Positions 12,049 through 34,200 of a stretch of 64,000 bases of DNA are shown piece by piece. The DNA is from Cladopsammia gracilis (Eukaryota; Cnidaria; Anthozoa; Scleractinia; Dendrophylliidae). The DNA is taken from NCBI GenBank assembly GCA_022457155.1, contig JAJGOT010000204.1, positions 759,501 through 823,500 of the forward strand. The letters run 5' to 3'. The number at the start of each line of letters is the position of its first letter. Positions within the stretch are counted from its first letter, which is position 1. The translations under genes and the position numbers were made by a program. A model generated the notes under the pieces. The model searched no databases and was not told the origin of the DNA. It worked only from the letters and a program-made list of their open reading frames with translations.

Positions 12049-13226
12049 ACTATAGCCTTACTTCCACTCAACGGACAGGTCTCCTTGCAGACAACTGTAA
12101 ATTGGGCTATCAGCTCCGCTGCATGCTCTCAGCCAATGGGAATACAGTTATTGAATACAATGCACCACTGAATGATAACAATCTTTATAGGCAAAGTATA
12201 AACAAGCAGACAAGTGTGTCCTGTAAAATCTTTTTTTATTGAAAGATTCATATACAAAAGCTTTTGACATTTTTTTTTCGCTTTGGCTATGCCCACTGGG
12301 ACAACGTTTGTTTTCTAACACAGGTCACATCTTTATATCCCCCCTAAAATAGTTAAACTGATTATGTTAGATGCAATCTATGATGTGATTAGCTGGATTT
12401 AAACTTCTTGGGCTATGAGTAGGCAGTTATGCAATAACTGGGTACGACTTTTGGCTACTAAATGTTGATGATTTAAAGAAACTAACCGTTTGCCTAAAAC
12501 GTTCTAGGGAAATAACTGTTGTCAACAACAACGGTTCTTTTTAGAACTACACTAACCCGACAACCACACTGATCACACTTAACAAACTACCGATACTCTT
12601 GGGTTCAAACCACTTACAACAGAAAAATAATACTTGTCTATTTTAGAAGAATTCTCACTGAGATTAAGATTCAATAAAAAGTTCACAAAAAACAAGTCAT
12701 AATTATTAACAATAACTTAAAAAAGAAGGCTATCATAAATGGACAAAATCAAATTATTTTCAGGATACAACCTTGTTCTCTTTACTTAACAATGCTGTAT
12801 ATTTTTTCTTCAAAACCTACAATAAAATTTCAGAAATAGCCCATACGTATGGCTATATAGTTTATCTATGTGATGCTAAGTTGATTTCATTTGTTTGCAG
12901 GTGAAAAAACTAAATCGAACTTACTGCACTTTTCAACAACACAAATTCTGAAGTTCATAACTCGACCAACAGTTTTGTTTTTCACTGCCACAAATATCAT
13001 AGCAGATGTCTCAGGAAGCGACAATGCTTTGCACAAAATGGTCACATGGTCATGTTTGTGGGTTGTGATTGGTGGATTTTGAACCATGTTGTCAGTTTCT
13101 GTTTCAGAAGTCCATTGTCTGTTGCCATAATTATGATTGACAGCAGCGTAAAACAAAAACCTTAGTTGGGCTTTGAGCTTCAGAGGTCATGTGTTATTGA
13201 AAGGTGTGGTAATGTTATGTTTACTT
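12049..13226. other. Gene-free stretch with one dispersed repeat
   Basis: No exon or terminal repeats are recognised. About 13000-13150 resembles 24430-24560: both carry GTTTGTGGGTTGTGATTGG, then ATTTTGTCAGTTTCTGTTT-like sequence and GTTGCCATA. It is therefore another interspersed repeat of unknown class. Confidence 0.45.
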
Positions 13227-13662
13227 TAAAGGCCTAGCTAAACTAGGAAACAATGTTGCGGAGGCAAATGTTTCCCAGTTTAGCCGCGCTGGAAACATAT
13301 GTTGTGGAAACAAATTTTGCTGCTTGGAAACAAGAAAATGTTTTTGCCTCAGTTCAAAAACATTTTTGCTTCCCAGACACAAATTTTGCTTCCAAAACAT
13401 GTTTCTCAGTTTAGCCACCATGAAAGCAATGTTGACTAGTTTCCAGTGCTGCTCATTAAAAATGTTTCCTAGCAACGGTGAGCGGACCACCGAGCGTACA
13501 ACAATGCGCATGCGTGACCCTTTGTTTCCGAAACACTGTTTCCTCGTTTAGCCACCGGGGCAGCAAAACATTTTGTTTGCATCCCGCTAATTTAGCCAAC
13601 CCGGAAACATTACAGGAAACAATGTTTCCGCAACAATGTTTCCTAGTTTAGCCAGGCCTTTA
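13227..13662. mobile_element. TIR element with GTTTAGCC repeats
   Basis: The ends TAAAGGCCTAGCTAAACTAG and its inverse at 13643-13662 (one mismatch) continue inward through GAAACAATGTTGCGG, giving about 36-bp terminal repeats. Inside, short motifs (GTTTAGCC, TGTTTCC, CAAATTTTGCTTCC) recur on both strands. At 436 bp with no transposase frame it is non-autonomous. Confidence 0.7.
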
Positions 13663-14031
13663 GTTCTAGGCAAAGCAATGGCCATAACTAAGGGCAAATG
13701 TTTCAAAAGTAACCAATTTAATGCTAGAAAAGTTGTCTGGAAGGCAGTAGACAGACCTTATTTTGCACATTCGAGTCTTGGAAATACACACAAAAACCAC
13801 ATACAATCATTTAGTGTCCACCACTGTATCAGAAGTCTCTCTTGTCCTGCGTGCATCCTGCTGTGCAGATGTATGCTGCAATCCTTAGGCAAGGATGACT
13901 AATAAAATATTTCAAACTGAAAAGAGAGGTAATTATATCAACCACGGAGAAGTTGCAAGCTGGGGTTCTGTATGTTATAAATATTTATCCATCATGTCTT
14001 TTTTTTGTTCGTTTATGGATCTATAGTTTTT

Positions 14032-23206
<9,175 letters not shown>

Positions 23207-23393
23207 TTTGAAAGCTAGAAAATCAAGATGGCGGGAAAGGTAGGTACTTCATATATGGCGAATATAATGTCGGCAAATGAACCGCTGACCAGTTATAACA
23301 CCGAGGAGGATCATGGGATACAATGGTGAATAAGTGAAAAAGAGACTGTCATAAACGAGTTTTACCCAAGTTTTCAAGATAATATTTACCATT
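23207..23393. promoter_or_regulatory. Divergent LSM2/PSMB1 promoter
   Basis: Only 187 bp separate the LSM2 start codon (minus, 23206) from the PSMB1 start codon (plus, 23394), so both genes must share this region for 5' UTRs and core promoters. AAGATGGCGGG at 23225-23235 matches the YY1 consensus seen in many housekeeping promoters. No TATA box is obvious at a useful distance. Shared control is inferred from the spacing. Confidence 0.7.
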
Positions 23394-26300
23394 ATGCAAG
23401 GACTAGAAGCTCAAAGTAGTGCAGGACCTATTCAGCATTATTTCAGCCCTTACGCTTTCAATGGAGGGTAAGTGATGCTGGTTTAACAGGTTTAATTTTG
23501 TGTTATTTGACATTGTTGTACATGAGTCAGCAAAAGATTCCAACATGTGCTGTGGCCATGGTTTGATTAGTTAATCTTAAACTTAATTATCAAAATTCCT
23601 CTTTTTACTGTTACCATTTTTGCTTTTTCATCACAATGCAAGTCTTTGAAATCTTGGGCTGCTCTGCTTCAACTTTGATCGGGTGACATTTACAATGTAT
23701 AAAGAAAGCCAAAGTGCAAGCCAAAGATAAGCCAAGTGAAGATCCTAAAGGATAATATTGAAAAAGGCACAGATCCACGCCAAATATCTTTGGCATAAAC
23801 CATGACCACATGCAGCCCTTGCAGCCAGTGATTTTTCCGCCTACAGGCAATGATTTGCCCCTTTATAGTTCACTCTAATTTTCACCACGACCCCTTTGGA
23901 CTTGGTTGTTTCTGCCAACTTCACCGTTTACGTTGTCTACTAATGTGAGAGCGCTGCAGGGGATTAATATACTTGCAAACTTTTCCTAAGTCAAATGTGT
24001 GAGATTTTTGTATCCATACTACCTGAATTTCCAAAAAATTTCCGATGACTTCCAAGCATAACTGAAGATGTTCCAACGAAGATTCCTGAAGATGTTCCGA
24101 TAATTTCTGAAAGTTTGCAGAATATCATGGTGCTAAGCTTGAAATCTCAGCGCGATCTTCCTGAGATCACACTTATGACTTTTTAGCTTGTTATTTAAGA
24201 CTCAAATGCGACATTTAGCACCATTCACTGGACTATTTTGGGTGGAAATTGAATTCAATTTTTCATGTTAATGGTTAATGAACAAGTAGTCCAGAAATGT
24301 GAGTCAGGTGTAAGAAATTGTCCTGTATGTGTGTGATCGATGTTTTCGATCTGCAGGCATGTGACTCACCCTAAATGTGTGTGAGTTTGCAGGTATAGAT
24401 TACTGTCTCAAATATCAAAACGAACATCTCAGGAAACAACGTTTTACGCAAAATGGACAAAAGGTACTGTTTGTGGGTTGTGATTGGTGGATTTCGATCC
24501 ATTTTGTCAGTTTCTGTTTTCATGGGTACAATGTTTTGTTGCCATAGTTATGAATGATGGCAGTGTAATGTTTTTGACAGGTGCAGTATGGGTTTCATCC
24601 ACAGAGTCATCATAAATAAAGCACACGAAATGACCTTAGGTTTGACTCCAGAAGTGGATGGGTTTAATGTTCCTAAACAAAATGGTTTAGTACCATTTAT
24701 GATTGTATGTTGCCTTGTTTCCTTGTTGTAGGACTGTCATTGCTATCGCAGGGGAAGACTTTTCAGTCATCGCTTCAGATACACGATTAAGCCAAGGATT
24801 TGCCATTCACACCAGAGACAGTCCAAAGACACACAAATTGTGAGTTTATTTTTAATGTCAAGATGAAGTGGATGTTGGCTACAGCTAAAAATTTGTGCAA
24901 TGTTAATATTACTGTTGTTTTCAAGCACTCATCAACAGATTACCTTAGTGAAATTTGGCATCAGGATCCTAGAATCGTGATCCTCTAAGATCTTCTGAAA
25001 ATCTACAGAAAATTGCTTCACACTTTGTAATTGGAGTCATTTATACAATAAGCAAAACAATACATTTTGCCTTCACTAACCCTGTGTAGATACAGTGACC
25101 TGTAGGTCAGCAAGGACCTCATAGCCAGTTTATTGCAAAACTTTCATCAACTTATCAGCGTACACTTAATTTCAATACTCGTTATCACAAAAGACTGATA
25201 TTCATAAAAGTACCTAAGTACAACTGTAACACCGCAAGATACAAAACCCCGAAACCACTTTGTGGAAAAAAGGGAACATATACCCCCACATGCTGAAATC
25301 AGCTGCAGTGCCGCTAACTCTGGGGCAGAGTAACACGGAAACTAATAATTACTACAAGTGAATATCTCAACATTTATATTATAAAAACTTTGGTGTTCGA
25401 GCAATTGCTGACCTAGAATCATTCAAATTTGTAACATACAACTATACATAAATCAGGAACATACCCATAATTCCCCTTACGCAGACCCAGTCCTCTGGTC
25501 CGTGCCGGCAAAATAGTTATTTCTCTTCTTGAAGAGAAATGTGGTATCTCCATGCATCTGTGTTATCTTCTACCGTAAACACCGGTGTATAAGCCGCACT
25601 TTTTTGCCCAAAATGTTTGCTTAAAATTGAGGGTGCGGCTTATCTATGGGAACATCTGCAAAAGGTTATCGTAACGCACGAATGCAAGTGTTGTGTTTGT
25701 TAATTGTAAAATTTAGCCTCAAAGTGTCGAAATACCTGTGTTAAAACAGTGCTCACTATCTTTGGAAGACATTTCGAAGCTTTTAGTGATGAAGGAACAC
25801 CAAAAGACGAAAGAAGAAAAGAGTCTGTAAACAAGCGGCCATCTTGAAGACGAATGAAGACGAATGAAGAAGAGTCTGTAAACAAGCGGCCATCTTGGTT
25901 AACCTTAGTAACCAGGCTAAATAAAAACATGCGCTCAAGAAATTTGCAGGGTTACCAAGCTTGTTTTGGCCTGAATGAAGGGCAGGCAAACGAACATAGC
26001 TGCGCTGAAAAATGCTGAAACTGTGTTTTTTTTTTCAATACACGGTGATTTGATGGATAGAAGCAAAGTCTAGCTCATGTTTTGTGGAGCCAATTCTCTG
26101 ACTAATAATATACATGAAAAAATTACTTGATTCTGATTGGCTAACAGCAGTGCAGTTCAAGTGTAACACCAGTGCAAAACGTGTAACACCGATGCAAAAA
26201 GTGTAACACCAGTGCAAATTACAAATCTAAAAAAAAAATTTTTCTTTTTTTTGCTAAAAAAGAAAGAAAAAAAATTTCAAAAAAATTTTTCAAACAAAGA

Positions 26301-29300
26301 TGGGTGCAATTTTTTTCATGTATAATTATTAATAAGTAATCATACGGTTTTCTCATTCAATTTGGGATTAATTTGCACTTGTGAGTTTTTCAAAAAGCTC
26401 AAATTGCACTCGCCGAAGCGGCTCATGCAATTTGAGCTTTTTGAAAAACTCACTCGTGCAAATTAATCCCAAATTGAATGAGAAAACCGTGTGATTACCT
26501 ATACTTGCGTTCAACTTGTTATTTTAAAAAACTTTTTTTTTCTAAAATTTGAGCTTCAAAACTCGGGCTGTGGCCTATCTACAAGTGCGGCTTATACACC
26601 GGTGTTTAAGGCATTTATTTTTCCTTGGGTTTCTGAAATAATACAGTACATTGTCTTCTTCTTCTCCTCTTCCTCCCTTCTCCTCTTCCTCCCTCCTCCT
26701 CTTCCTTCTTCTTCTTCTTCTTCTTCTTCTTCTTCTTCTTCTTCAGCTGCTGCTGCTGCTGACTCATAGAAATGGAGCTTTATTTGCCGTTAGAGCCAAG
26801 GCCACAGTCTTGATGTTATGCTATTTTAATTCACATTCCCTTACTTTGTCCATTTAGAACCAGCTCCACAGTCCTTGATATGATGCTATTTTAATTCACA
26901 TTCCCTTACTTTGTCTATTTAGAACCAGCTCCACAGTCCTTGGATGTGTTGGTTTCCATGGTGATTGTCTCACGCTTACCAAACTTATAACAGCAAGACT
27001 TCAGGTAAACACTTCAAGTTCACTGCAGAAAGATATATACTTACTTCATCTTATAACACCAATACTACATGTAGGATCTCAGTATTGGTAGTTTGTGTTT
27101 GCTTTGTTCCTATTCCCATGACATCTGCTCACATTTTTGAAACATCAGTCAGGACTACTCTGACTTGGATAATAATACAGGACATCTAGTAATATTTTAT
27201 TTGTCTGACTGCCTAGCAGAAGCTGCTTTTGGGACCACTTAAGGACGTTCGCGCGAAAATCTTCTAACATTGATTTTTTTATAAAACTTTTCCTACAGCT
27301 AGGTTATGAGTTGTTCGTGTCAGAAATGCAAAAAAAATGAGGGGGTCACCGACTTCGTTTCCGAGATAAGATATCCGAAAGGCAACCCTAATTTTGAAAA
27401 ATTGGTCTTCCTTACAGGATGAGACCCCAATGTCTGTTAATCTAAAAATATTGCAAATAAATCTCTAAAATGCAACTTCCTTTCCCAAATTTTATGCAAG
27501 TAGGTCTGTTCAGCAAATTCATTCAACTGGTGACGTTTTTTACAGTAAATTTAATCTTTAAACAAGAGCATTTGCAAACTCTGACAGCCGCAAATTGGCA
27601 GGATTCGATGTCGTGCGGGTAGAAAAATGGAAAAAAATTAAACTTCCTACATTGATTTTTTGTTCATTTTTTCACAATCTGTCGAGAAGTGGCAAAGAAA
27701 ATTATCTATTAAAAAAAAATTGGGGGTCGCCGACCATCCAAGTGAGTTAAAATCTAAGCAAAGTTAACACAACGGCTACCAGTCCTTATGTGCTTAGATT
27801 TCTTCTCTTGCGCGCGCTCATGCATGACGTACCATGGCGTTGTGAGATGAATTGCGTGCGCAGTAAGGATGCGCATAAACAATTAGCGCGAACGTCCTTA
27901 AGTGTAACCACTAACTGTCTCCCTCTTTCTTAAACCCCTGAAAGTGTTGGTTAGTGTCTGTTTGGTATCTGATGATATGACACTAAGTATTAATGTTCTA
28001 AAGTTTCCATGTATTTGTTTTAGATGTATGAACATGAACATGGAAGTAAAATGAGGTAAGGCTGCCTAGCAAATAGCCTCCCACACAGACATCCTTAGGA
28101 CTCGTCATGCGCTTAAGAGCCAATCATTGCTGACAGTCTTGGAATAGGCCATTTCCGAGTTGCTTTTTGTCTCATTATCAGATATAGAGTGAGGCTTGGT
28201 GCACAACCTTTCATGTGAAAATTAGTTTTATTTACATGTGAATGAAAATTAATTTTCATATGAAAGGTTGTGCACCAAGCCTCGCTTTGATATTGAGACA
28301 AAAAGCAACTCGGAAATGGCCTATTTTAACTGACTTCTGCCTTGAGTGTAGGTCACATACAAGTTTTTAATTCAAAAGAGAACACAACTGAGTGGCTGAG
28401 TTAGAATTCAATTTTGATGTCAACAAGGCCCAATTTTATTTTGCAAAAACTTATAAATAGCCTGTGGTTGGTGAACATATTTGTTGGCTTTGTTAAACAG
28501 ATTTTCACATGGAAAGAAAGATTACATGAAGAGTCCTAAAGATGCCAGTGTTGGAGGTTACCTAGCTAGTGTAAAGTGTATTTTTATATTTAGAACATTA
28601 ATAATCAAATTCTTGAGTGGGTTTTAAAGTTTTTTTATTTCACTTCCTTTCTTAGCTGTCCAGCTATTGCTCAAATGTTGTCTACTGTATTGTACTATCG
28701 TCGATTTTTCCCTTACTACACAAACAATATTCTGGCTGGAATAGACAATGAAGGTAACTGCTGTGGCGTAATTTAGCATTCATTTGCTGGAACAGGAAGT
28801 CTTTCCTTTTTATTTATAACTGTGCTTTTTAACTACAAGTTGTGACTAGATTGTCATGTAAATTGGTAAAGCTAACCTTGATCTCCTTAGGGAAACCAAT
28901 TCATGCTTTTCATAAAACTGTCTCTGTTTTACCATCAAAGCTTCTTCGCGACTTTCTTGTATTGCCACCATCATCATCATCATTACTGCAAAATGTCTCT
29001 CTCCACATGATTGAATAAATGGGTATGCACAAACTATTAGGGAAACATAATACAAGTTTGCTGTGGATCCACTCGCCTGTGGCTCGTGGATCCACAGCAC
29101 TTTGACAATGTTATGACGAAATTTATCATCAATAAGAGGACAGACGCATAAAAAACTGACGTCAATTTGTTAACTTTCATCATTCAATTGAAAACCACTC
29201 TGTCATCTGTCTTTTGTTTGTCGTCACAAGGCAAGGGATGTGTGTACAGCTTTGATCCAGTGGGGTCATACGAGAGAGAGACATACCGAGCCGGAGGCTC

Positions 29301-29832
29301 TGCATCAGCCCTTCTGCAACCACTTCTCGACAATCAGGTATGCTGTGCATTCTCGCTGTTTGGAACGAGCCAAAGTTGAAAGGCAGAAATAATTTTGAAA
29401 GAACCAAAGCTACTTTTGCATCGGGTAATGAGGTTCTAGCTTTTGACATCTGTGATGTGACCATTCATATAAACGCTATTGAGCAGCCGGTTTTTGTGGT
29501 GCTGTTATTATTATTTTTTTTCAATAGTTAGCAAATACAAATTGTATGCTTGGCAGGGCAGGCAGGCCTAATACAATACCCACTCTTCAACAACAACAAC
29601 AATAAAGTGGAACTAAGTTTTGAATCGTTTTTTTTTTTTTAATTAGATTGGATTTAAGAACCAACAAGGAGTAACAGAAGTACCGTTGACAAAAGATAAA
29701 GCAGTGTTTTTGGTGAAAGATGTTTTCACTGCTGCTGCTGAGCGAGATATTTACACAGGTGATGCAGTTATCATCAGCGTCATCACAAAGGATGGCGTGA
29801 CAGAAGAAGCATTTCCTCTCAGAAGAGATTAG
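23394..29832 (+). CDS. PSMB1: 20S proteasome subunit beta type-1 (beta6)
   Basis: Coding exons: 23394-23467, 24732-24839, 26923-27004, 28024-28055, 28656-28753, 29231-29337, 29647-29832. They join to 687 nt, 228 aa (human 241). This is a non-catalytic beta-ring subunit of the 20S core, acting in cytosol and nucleus. Diagnostic stretches: SPYAFNGG then [20 protein letters not shown] (exons 1-2), [20 protein letters not shown] (exon 3), [20 protein letters not shown] (exon 5), [20 protein letters not shown] and LLQPLLDNQ (exon 6), [19 protein letters not shown] (exon 7). GGT at the start of the mature fold and the lack of a processed catalytic Thr1 context fit beta6 rather than the active subunits. 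Exon 4 is only 32 nt. Introns are GT-AG. The acceptor of exon 3 lies in a triplicated sequence; only the last copy keeps the frame. Start is the first ATG before the conserved SPY motif. Confidence 0.97.
24140..24400. repeat. Dispersed repeat, copy B (PSMB1 intron 1)
   Basis: It parallels window positions 1-240 (shared GTGAGTCAGG, GATC-ATGTTTTCGATC and GTGTGAGTT motifs). It is followed by another interspersed repeat, about 24430-24560, which resembles about 13000-13150. Class unknown. Confidence 0.5.
25576..26608. mobile_element. 1.03-kb TIR element with 24-bp ends
   Basis: The left end starts TAAACACCGGTGTATAAGCC and runs 24 bp to GCAC; the right end (26585-26608) is its exact inverse. If the outer TA is a target duplication, this fits a Tc1/mariner/pogo-type element, which is inference. 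The inside includes a local direct repeat of AAGAGTCTGTAAACAAGCGG (about 25811 and 25869) and the nested foldback at 26336-26498. No transposase frame. It sits in PSMB1 intron 2. Confidence 0.7.
26336..26498. mobile_element. Foldback element nested in the TIR element
   Basis: Arms of about 72 bp (26336 inward and 26498 inward, sum 52834) are near-perfect inverses. They start GTAATCATACGGTTTTCTCA, and both contain AATTTGGGATTAATTTGCAC. The loop is about 17 bp of GC-richer sequence. The RNA or single strand would form one long hairpin. Confidence 0.8.
26654..26760. repeat. Pyrimidine-rich microsatellite (TCC/TTC)n-(GCT)n
   Basis: An imperfect TCC/TCT tract turns into about 13 TTC units and then five GCT units. 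It lies just upstream of the triplicated PSMB1 exon 3 acceptor and could act as an extra polypyrimidine tract. Poly-Ser/poly-Leu frames over it are artefacts. Confidence 0.9.
26792..26945 (+). repeat. Triplicated 3' splice site of PSMB1 exon 3
   Basis: Three tandem copies of a 64-65-bp unit each contain an acceptor AG followed by the start of exon 3: AG at 26792-26793 (degenerate copy), 26856-26857 and 26921-26922. Copies 2 and 3 share TTTAGAACCAGCTCCACAGT exactly. From copy 2 the frame would read [11 protein letters not shown] and stop; from copy 3 it continues into the conserved protein. Confidence 0.9.
27239..27901. mobile_element. TTAA-flanked non-autonomous element
   Basis: Both ends read TTAAGGACGTTCGCGC as an exact inverted pair, with TTAA outermost (27239-27242 and 27898-27901), the target duplication of piggyBac and Kolobok elements. 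The 663-bp body has internal GGGGTC(A/G)CCGAC motifs on one strand and no reading frame. It lies in PSMB1 intron 3. Confidence 0.8.
28143..28325. mobile_element. Foldback MITE in PSMB1 intron 4
   Basis: The ends AATAGGCCATTTCCGAGTTG and their inverse (sum 56468) extend inward through TTGGTGCACAACCTTTCAT with few mismatches, giving arms of about 80 bp. The whole element is close to a single hairpin. Non-coding. Confidence 0.8.
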
Positions 29833-29936
29833 TATGTGTTGCAACTGCTTTAGCTTTGTAAACAAACTTCTTTGAATGTCATTAATTAAAAGAAACGTCA
29901 CAATCAAATACAGAATCCACTGATAGTTGTCTCTAA

Positions 29937-30600
29937 CCCCGTTCACACTAATGCGCTTTCGCTTGAAAACGCATAAAGTTTTATTCATTTAGGCCTGTTC
30001 ACATTAATACGGTAGTTTCGACACCGGCGCCGCTTTTCCTTTTACAGGGGGCGGATCTAGGAATTTCTGAAGGGGGGGGGGGGGGGGGGGGTAGGGGGGT
30101 CCTGGTGCATGCCTCCCCGTAAAATTTTTCCGATTTTACCCTCTGAAACGCCAATTCCATCATTCCTGAAACTCGAAAAGCGTTTGTTAAGTCAAAAAAT
30201 TGATAATCAGTCAATTGGTGGAAGTGAAACAACTACGTATAAAACAATTTTATTCTATTATTTTTATGAACCACAAGGGAGACACATGTCTGAAAGGGGG
30301 GTCCGGATCCCCCCGACCCTCCCCCTGGTTCCACCACTTGTTTAAGTGTGGATGGCGGAAATGGATTTTTTCTAAAACGCTGACGTCAGTCGCAGCCTTA
30401 AAAAAAGATCCATTTTCGGTAGTCGAAAACGCCGGATTAATGGGGTCGATGGCCGATGGGCATAAACGCAGAGAAACATTCTGGGTTTGCCTGAACGAAA
30501 GGGAAAACGTTTGATGCGTTTTCGTGTCGAAAACGCCGTTTTCAAATGGAAACGGATTGTTTCGGGCATACACCTCACTACACTGCTAAATGTCTTGCCT
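29937..30600. repeat. Composite repeat block between PSMB1 and the T-box gene
   Basis: Short AAAACGC/GCGTTTT motifs recur in both orientations from CCCCGTTCACACTAATGCG (about 29937) to the right edge near 30560, suggesting a decayed inverted-repeat element. A second repeat at about 30048-30345 with long G runs (30077-30091) and GGGGTCCGGATCCCCC is nested in it. No gene. The remaining stretch to 31241 shows nothing recognisable. Confidence 0.45.
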
Positions 30601-31241
30601 TTGTTAAGGCTAACCTGCAACTAATGGACACTTATCAATGCATGAAGGCTCAAATGGTATCTGCTAGCTAACAGGAGTGCAGTCGCCACACGCTAGGTTG
30701 AATTTCTGCATGCAGTGGGTGCCAAAACTAAGCAAGTTTGGAACTTGTTTTTCTTTTCCATTTTTTCTTCCACCCATCCTGCACTAAACCCTTCGATTTT
30801 GCGTTTGTGGGAAACGTGGCAGCCTTATAGAACTGGCGGTTTAAAATCTGTAAAATATACCATCCCCCAGTTGAATCGATGACTTAGACATTTCAACTTG
30901 TACAATCTCAGTTTTATTTACTGATATTCTCATTCTGCAAACAGCAGCAACAACAACCAAACCGTAGTCACATTTTTCAATGTCGATAAACAAACAGCTA
31001 TTTACAAATTTCTTAAACTTTTAACACAACTTTCAATGTTCTTTGATTTCATTTTTTGTTTGGTATTTTTTTTCAAAACCCTTATTCTCTAATATTTATT
31101 TTTATTTAATAAACTTAACTTTGATTTCATCGACAACTTGAATCATCATATGGACGATCACTATTTCGTCATTGTTAGTTTTATTTCTCTGGCGTTTGAA
31201 ACATGTCATACATTATCAGGCTGCGACACGGGATTTCTTCT

Positions 31242-34200
31242 TCAATAGTGTGACACATTGTGTAGTTTTAAATGAGGTGGAAGAGCGGCTTGTGTGGAGT
31301 CCACTGTTCTGTCCAAATTTCTTGCGGGCGATAAGCAAAGTCCGCTCAAAGGAGACTGGGAACTATCTGGAATGTCCTCTCTCTGTTCATAGGGAGCGTA
31401 TCTTCGCCTAAAAGAGAGAAAAAAATAGTTTACACATTAGAATCTTTTCAGCTGCAAGGCTATTACGTATGCTATCTAAAACATTTCACTAAAAGCTTCA
31501 ATCTTGGAACATTAATTTCTTCTATGGAAAACTCGTTAATAAACTGTTTAATCAAGTTGGATGTTTCAAATCGGAGAAATAATTTTGCGTGCGCCTCGTT
31601 GAGGAATTCTGATCTCCATTGACTTTGCAGTGGTAAAATATTGTCTAGTAACTGCATGACTGTCTTATCATGTCCCATTCATCTCGCAAAGTTATTTCTA
31701 ATGTAAATGTTTGTTCAAGGTACATCCTTATCATGCCGCTGCAAAATGAAACCTTCCAATTAAAGAAGGTTCAACATTGTCTCTCGTGAAACAGTTTCTC
31801 TGGTCACTTACACGTGCCCAGCAAATATTACCACATGCCCAAATGTAGTTCATATAATACACAACAGTAGCACAGCTTGACGCTTAAACACGGCGCACGT
31901 TCGTACCACAATAGCGATATTTACTCCGGTAGGAGTCTCGCTGCGAGTTATTTTACGAAAGATTAACATTAATTAGTTGTTTTGGTGGCACGCGACACGA
32001 GGATAAACAAACAGAAAACAAAATACCCCTAAAGTATAAACGTGGTGTCCTTTTTCCTACTTTAAATGCTGGCTGTATAATTTCTAACATTTTTGTGCAA
32101 AAACAACTGTTTACTTCCCAGGACAAAGGAAGTGACACACTTTTCTCGCCCAGCAGTATGAGCAAAGTTTTAGAGCGCATTTTGATGCAGTTGTTTTTGT
32201 AGCATACTTTCCTTTAATTCATATTTTATAGTTTTTAATCTCATTAAAATCAAGCCATGTGTTTTAATCGAGCGTGATTCATCGTGATATCATACCCCAT
32301 GCAGTTGAATGTACCCAGTCTACGAAAGCGAACCTCGTCCTACATTCTTAAATGAGTTAATGGAAACTTTAAAGCCACACGAGGACTCAAACCAGTGCTT
32401 TGTCTTTAAAAAGTAACTAAACAAAGAAAAAATCACTAAATAAATCGCTACTGTTGCGAGAAATTTCAACGAACGAATGCCGGGGTGTCGCCCCACCATG
32501 AAAGTACTGCTCAACAGCTTATTTTGAATACTATGATCAGGGTCGTAGCCAGTATGGGGCAAACCGAGGCACTTGCCTCAGTCATGATCCCAGTGTTTTG
32601 TTTAAACGTAGTCATCATAAAGACCCTAAATAGCTAGTCGGGCAATTTATCCATAGATATTGCCTCAGTCCTTAATTTTTTTCTGGCCACGGCCCTATGG
32701 CCCTGATGATATCTAGTATTAAACTGAAATAGCAACACGTCAGCGAATGTTAGTTCAAGAGAACGGTGGGTTAAGAGAATAGTTCAAATATGGCATTGCT
32801 CTTTGTCACGATTTTTGTTGAAGTAAACATCACCAAAATTGGTCTGAAAAAAGTGGATGTTTTCATAACAAACTTCAAGTTGTAAAACTTAGCCCCAGGG
32901 GTATCATGAAGGTATTAGTCGCACAAGCCAGTCATCAAGTATGAATTGATAAATTTAACTTTTAAAATAATACACGAGGACACTTGTTCAAATTACATAG
33001 GCGTACGGGCAATTTTTTGCCAGGGGGGGCTATGAACCGTTTGCCCAAAATATTCTCGCAAGTTGCCCAAATTTTTAGGAAACAGTTGAAACGAAAAGAG
33101 GGTTATACGATACACTAACATAGGCCTACATGTGAAGTGAAAATATTCTTACATATGAATCTATCATATGAACTCATAAAACACGTTAAAAGAAATAGCT
33201 GTCTCTGCCATTTCGACGGTCGAAGATATCAATGATACGGATCCATATCATTGTTCACTACAGAGTTGGCATATGCCCTTTCAATGTTAATAAGTGCGAT
33301 GTTACTGACACGTTGTTGCCCCATGGTGCTGCGGAGGGAAGTTTTCAATCTGCCCAACGCACTGAATGATCGTTCTGCAGAACACGATGTAGCAGGTATC
33401 ACTGCAAGGATATGTACCACATTAGAAAACTCTGGAAACATATCAAATACATCATTCTCGTGTATTGTCTCCATCATTTCTGAAACAGTCATGTAGCCTA
33501 ATCCGCGCACACGACGAAAACTCCCGTACATTTTCTGCTCGGCTTCCAGAATCTCGCCGTCGATTTTGTAAAATTTAGCAACCCTGGGGAAGCTTTTTTA
33601 TCAGGTGTTTCACTGTAACAGTGATTTTCCAAAGCACAAAGTATTTCCTGGTCATTTCCGCTCAACCTGAGCTCAAGCTCGGACAGCACCTTGTCGATTG
33701 ACGCATAGTAAGTGTTAATACGGTGGTGCGATTCCGGTGTAAAGCTGCGTTTGTCTTTACGCGTGTTCACCTACAAGGGCTTGAAGGCGGCGCGATGGCG
33801 TTTGTCTGGGTGCCCTGGCTTCTCGTAAGTCAAACTGAGAATTGGTCAGCCACTTCTTCATTTTGAGATCCATTGCTGTTGCTATCTGCCATGCGCTGTT
33901 GACACTTTCTTTACTCCGACACTGGCGTAGGGTCTGAATGGTCATGTCAGCATGCTACGAGCGGAGATGACGTCGACCGTCTTCCCCTGATGATATCGAC
34001 ACAAACTATTTCTCAGGATTACTTTCAGCACACACAGTCCGAAGAGAACTGAACTCCAAGGCACAAATGGCAGTCAATAAGGCTCTGCTCTCAGAGTAGA
34101 CCTTTGTCTCAAGACAGTGTGAGCAGGGCTTTTACAACGCCGACTTCAGGTTAAAATAAAAAATATCTCTTCGAAAAAAAAACATGCAAACTTCTTTAAA

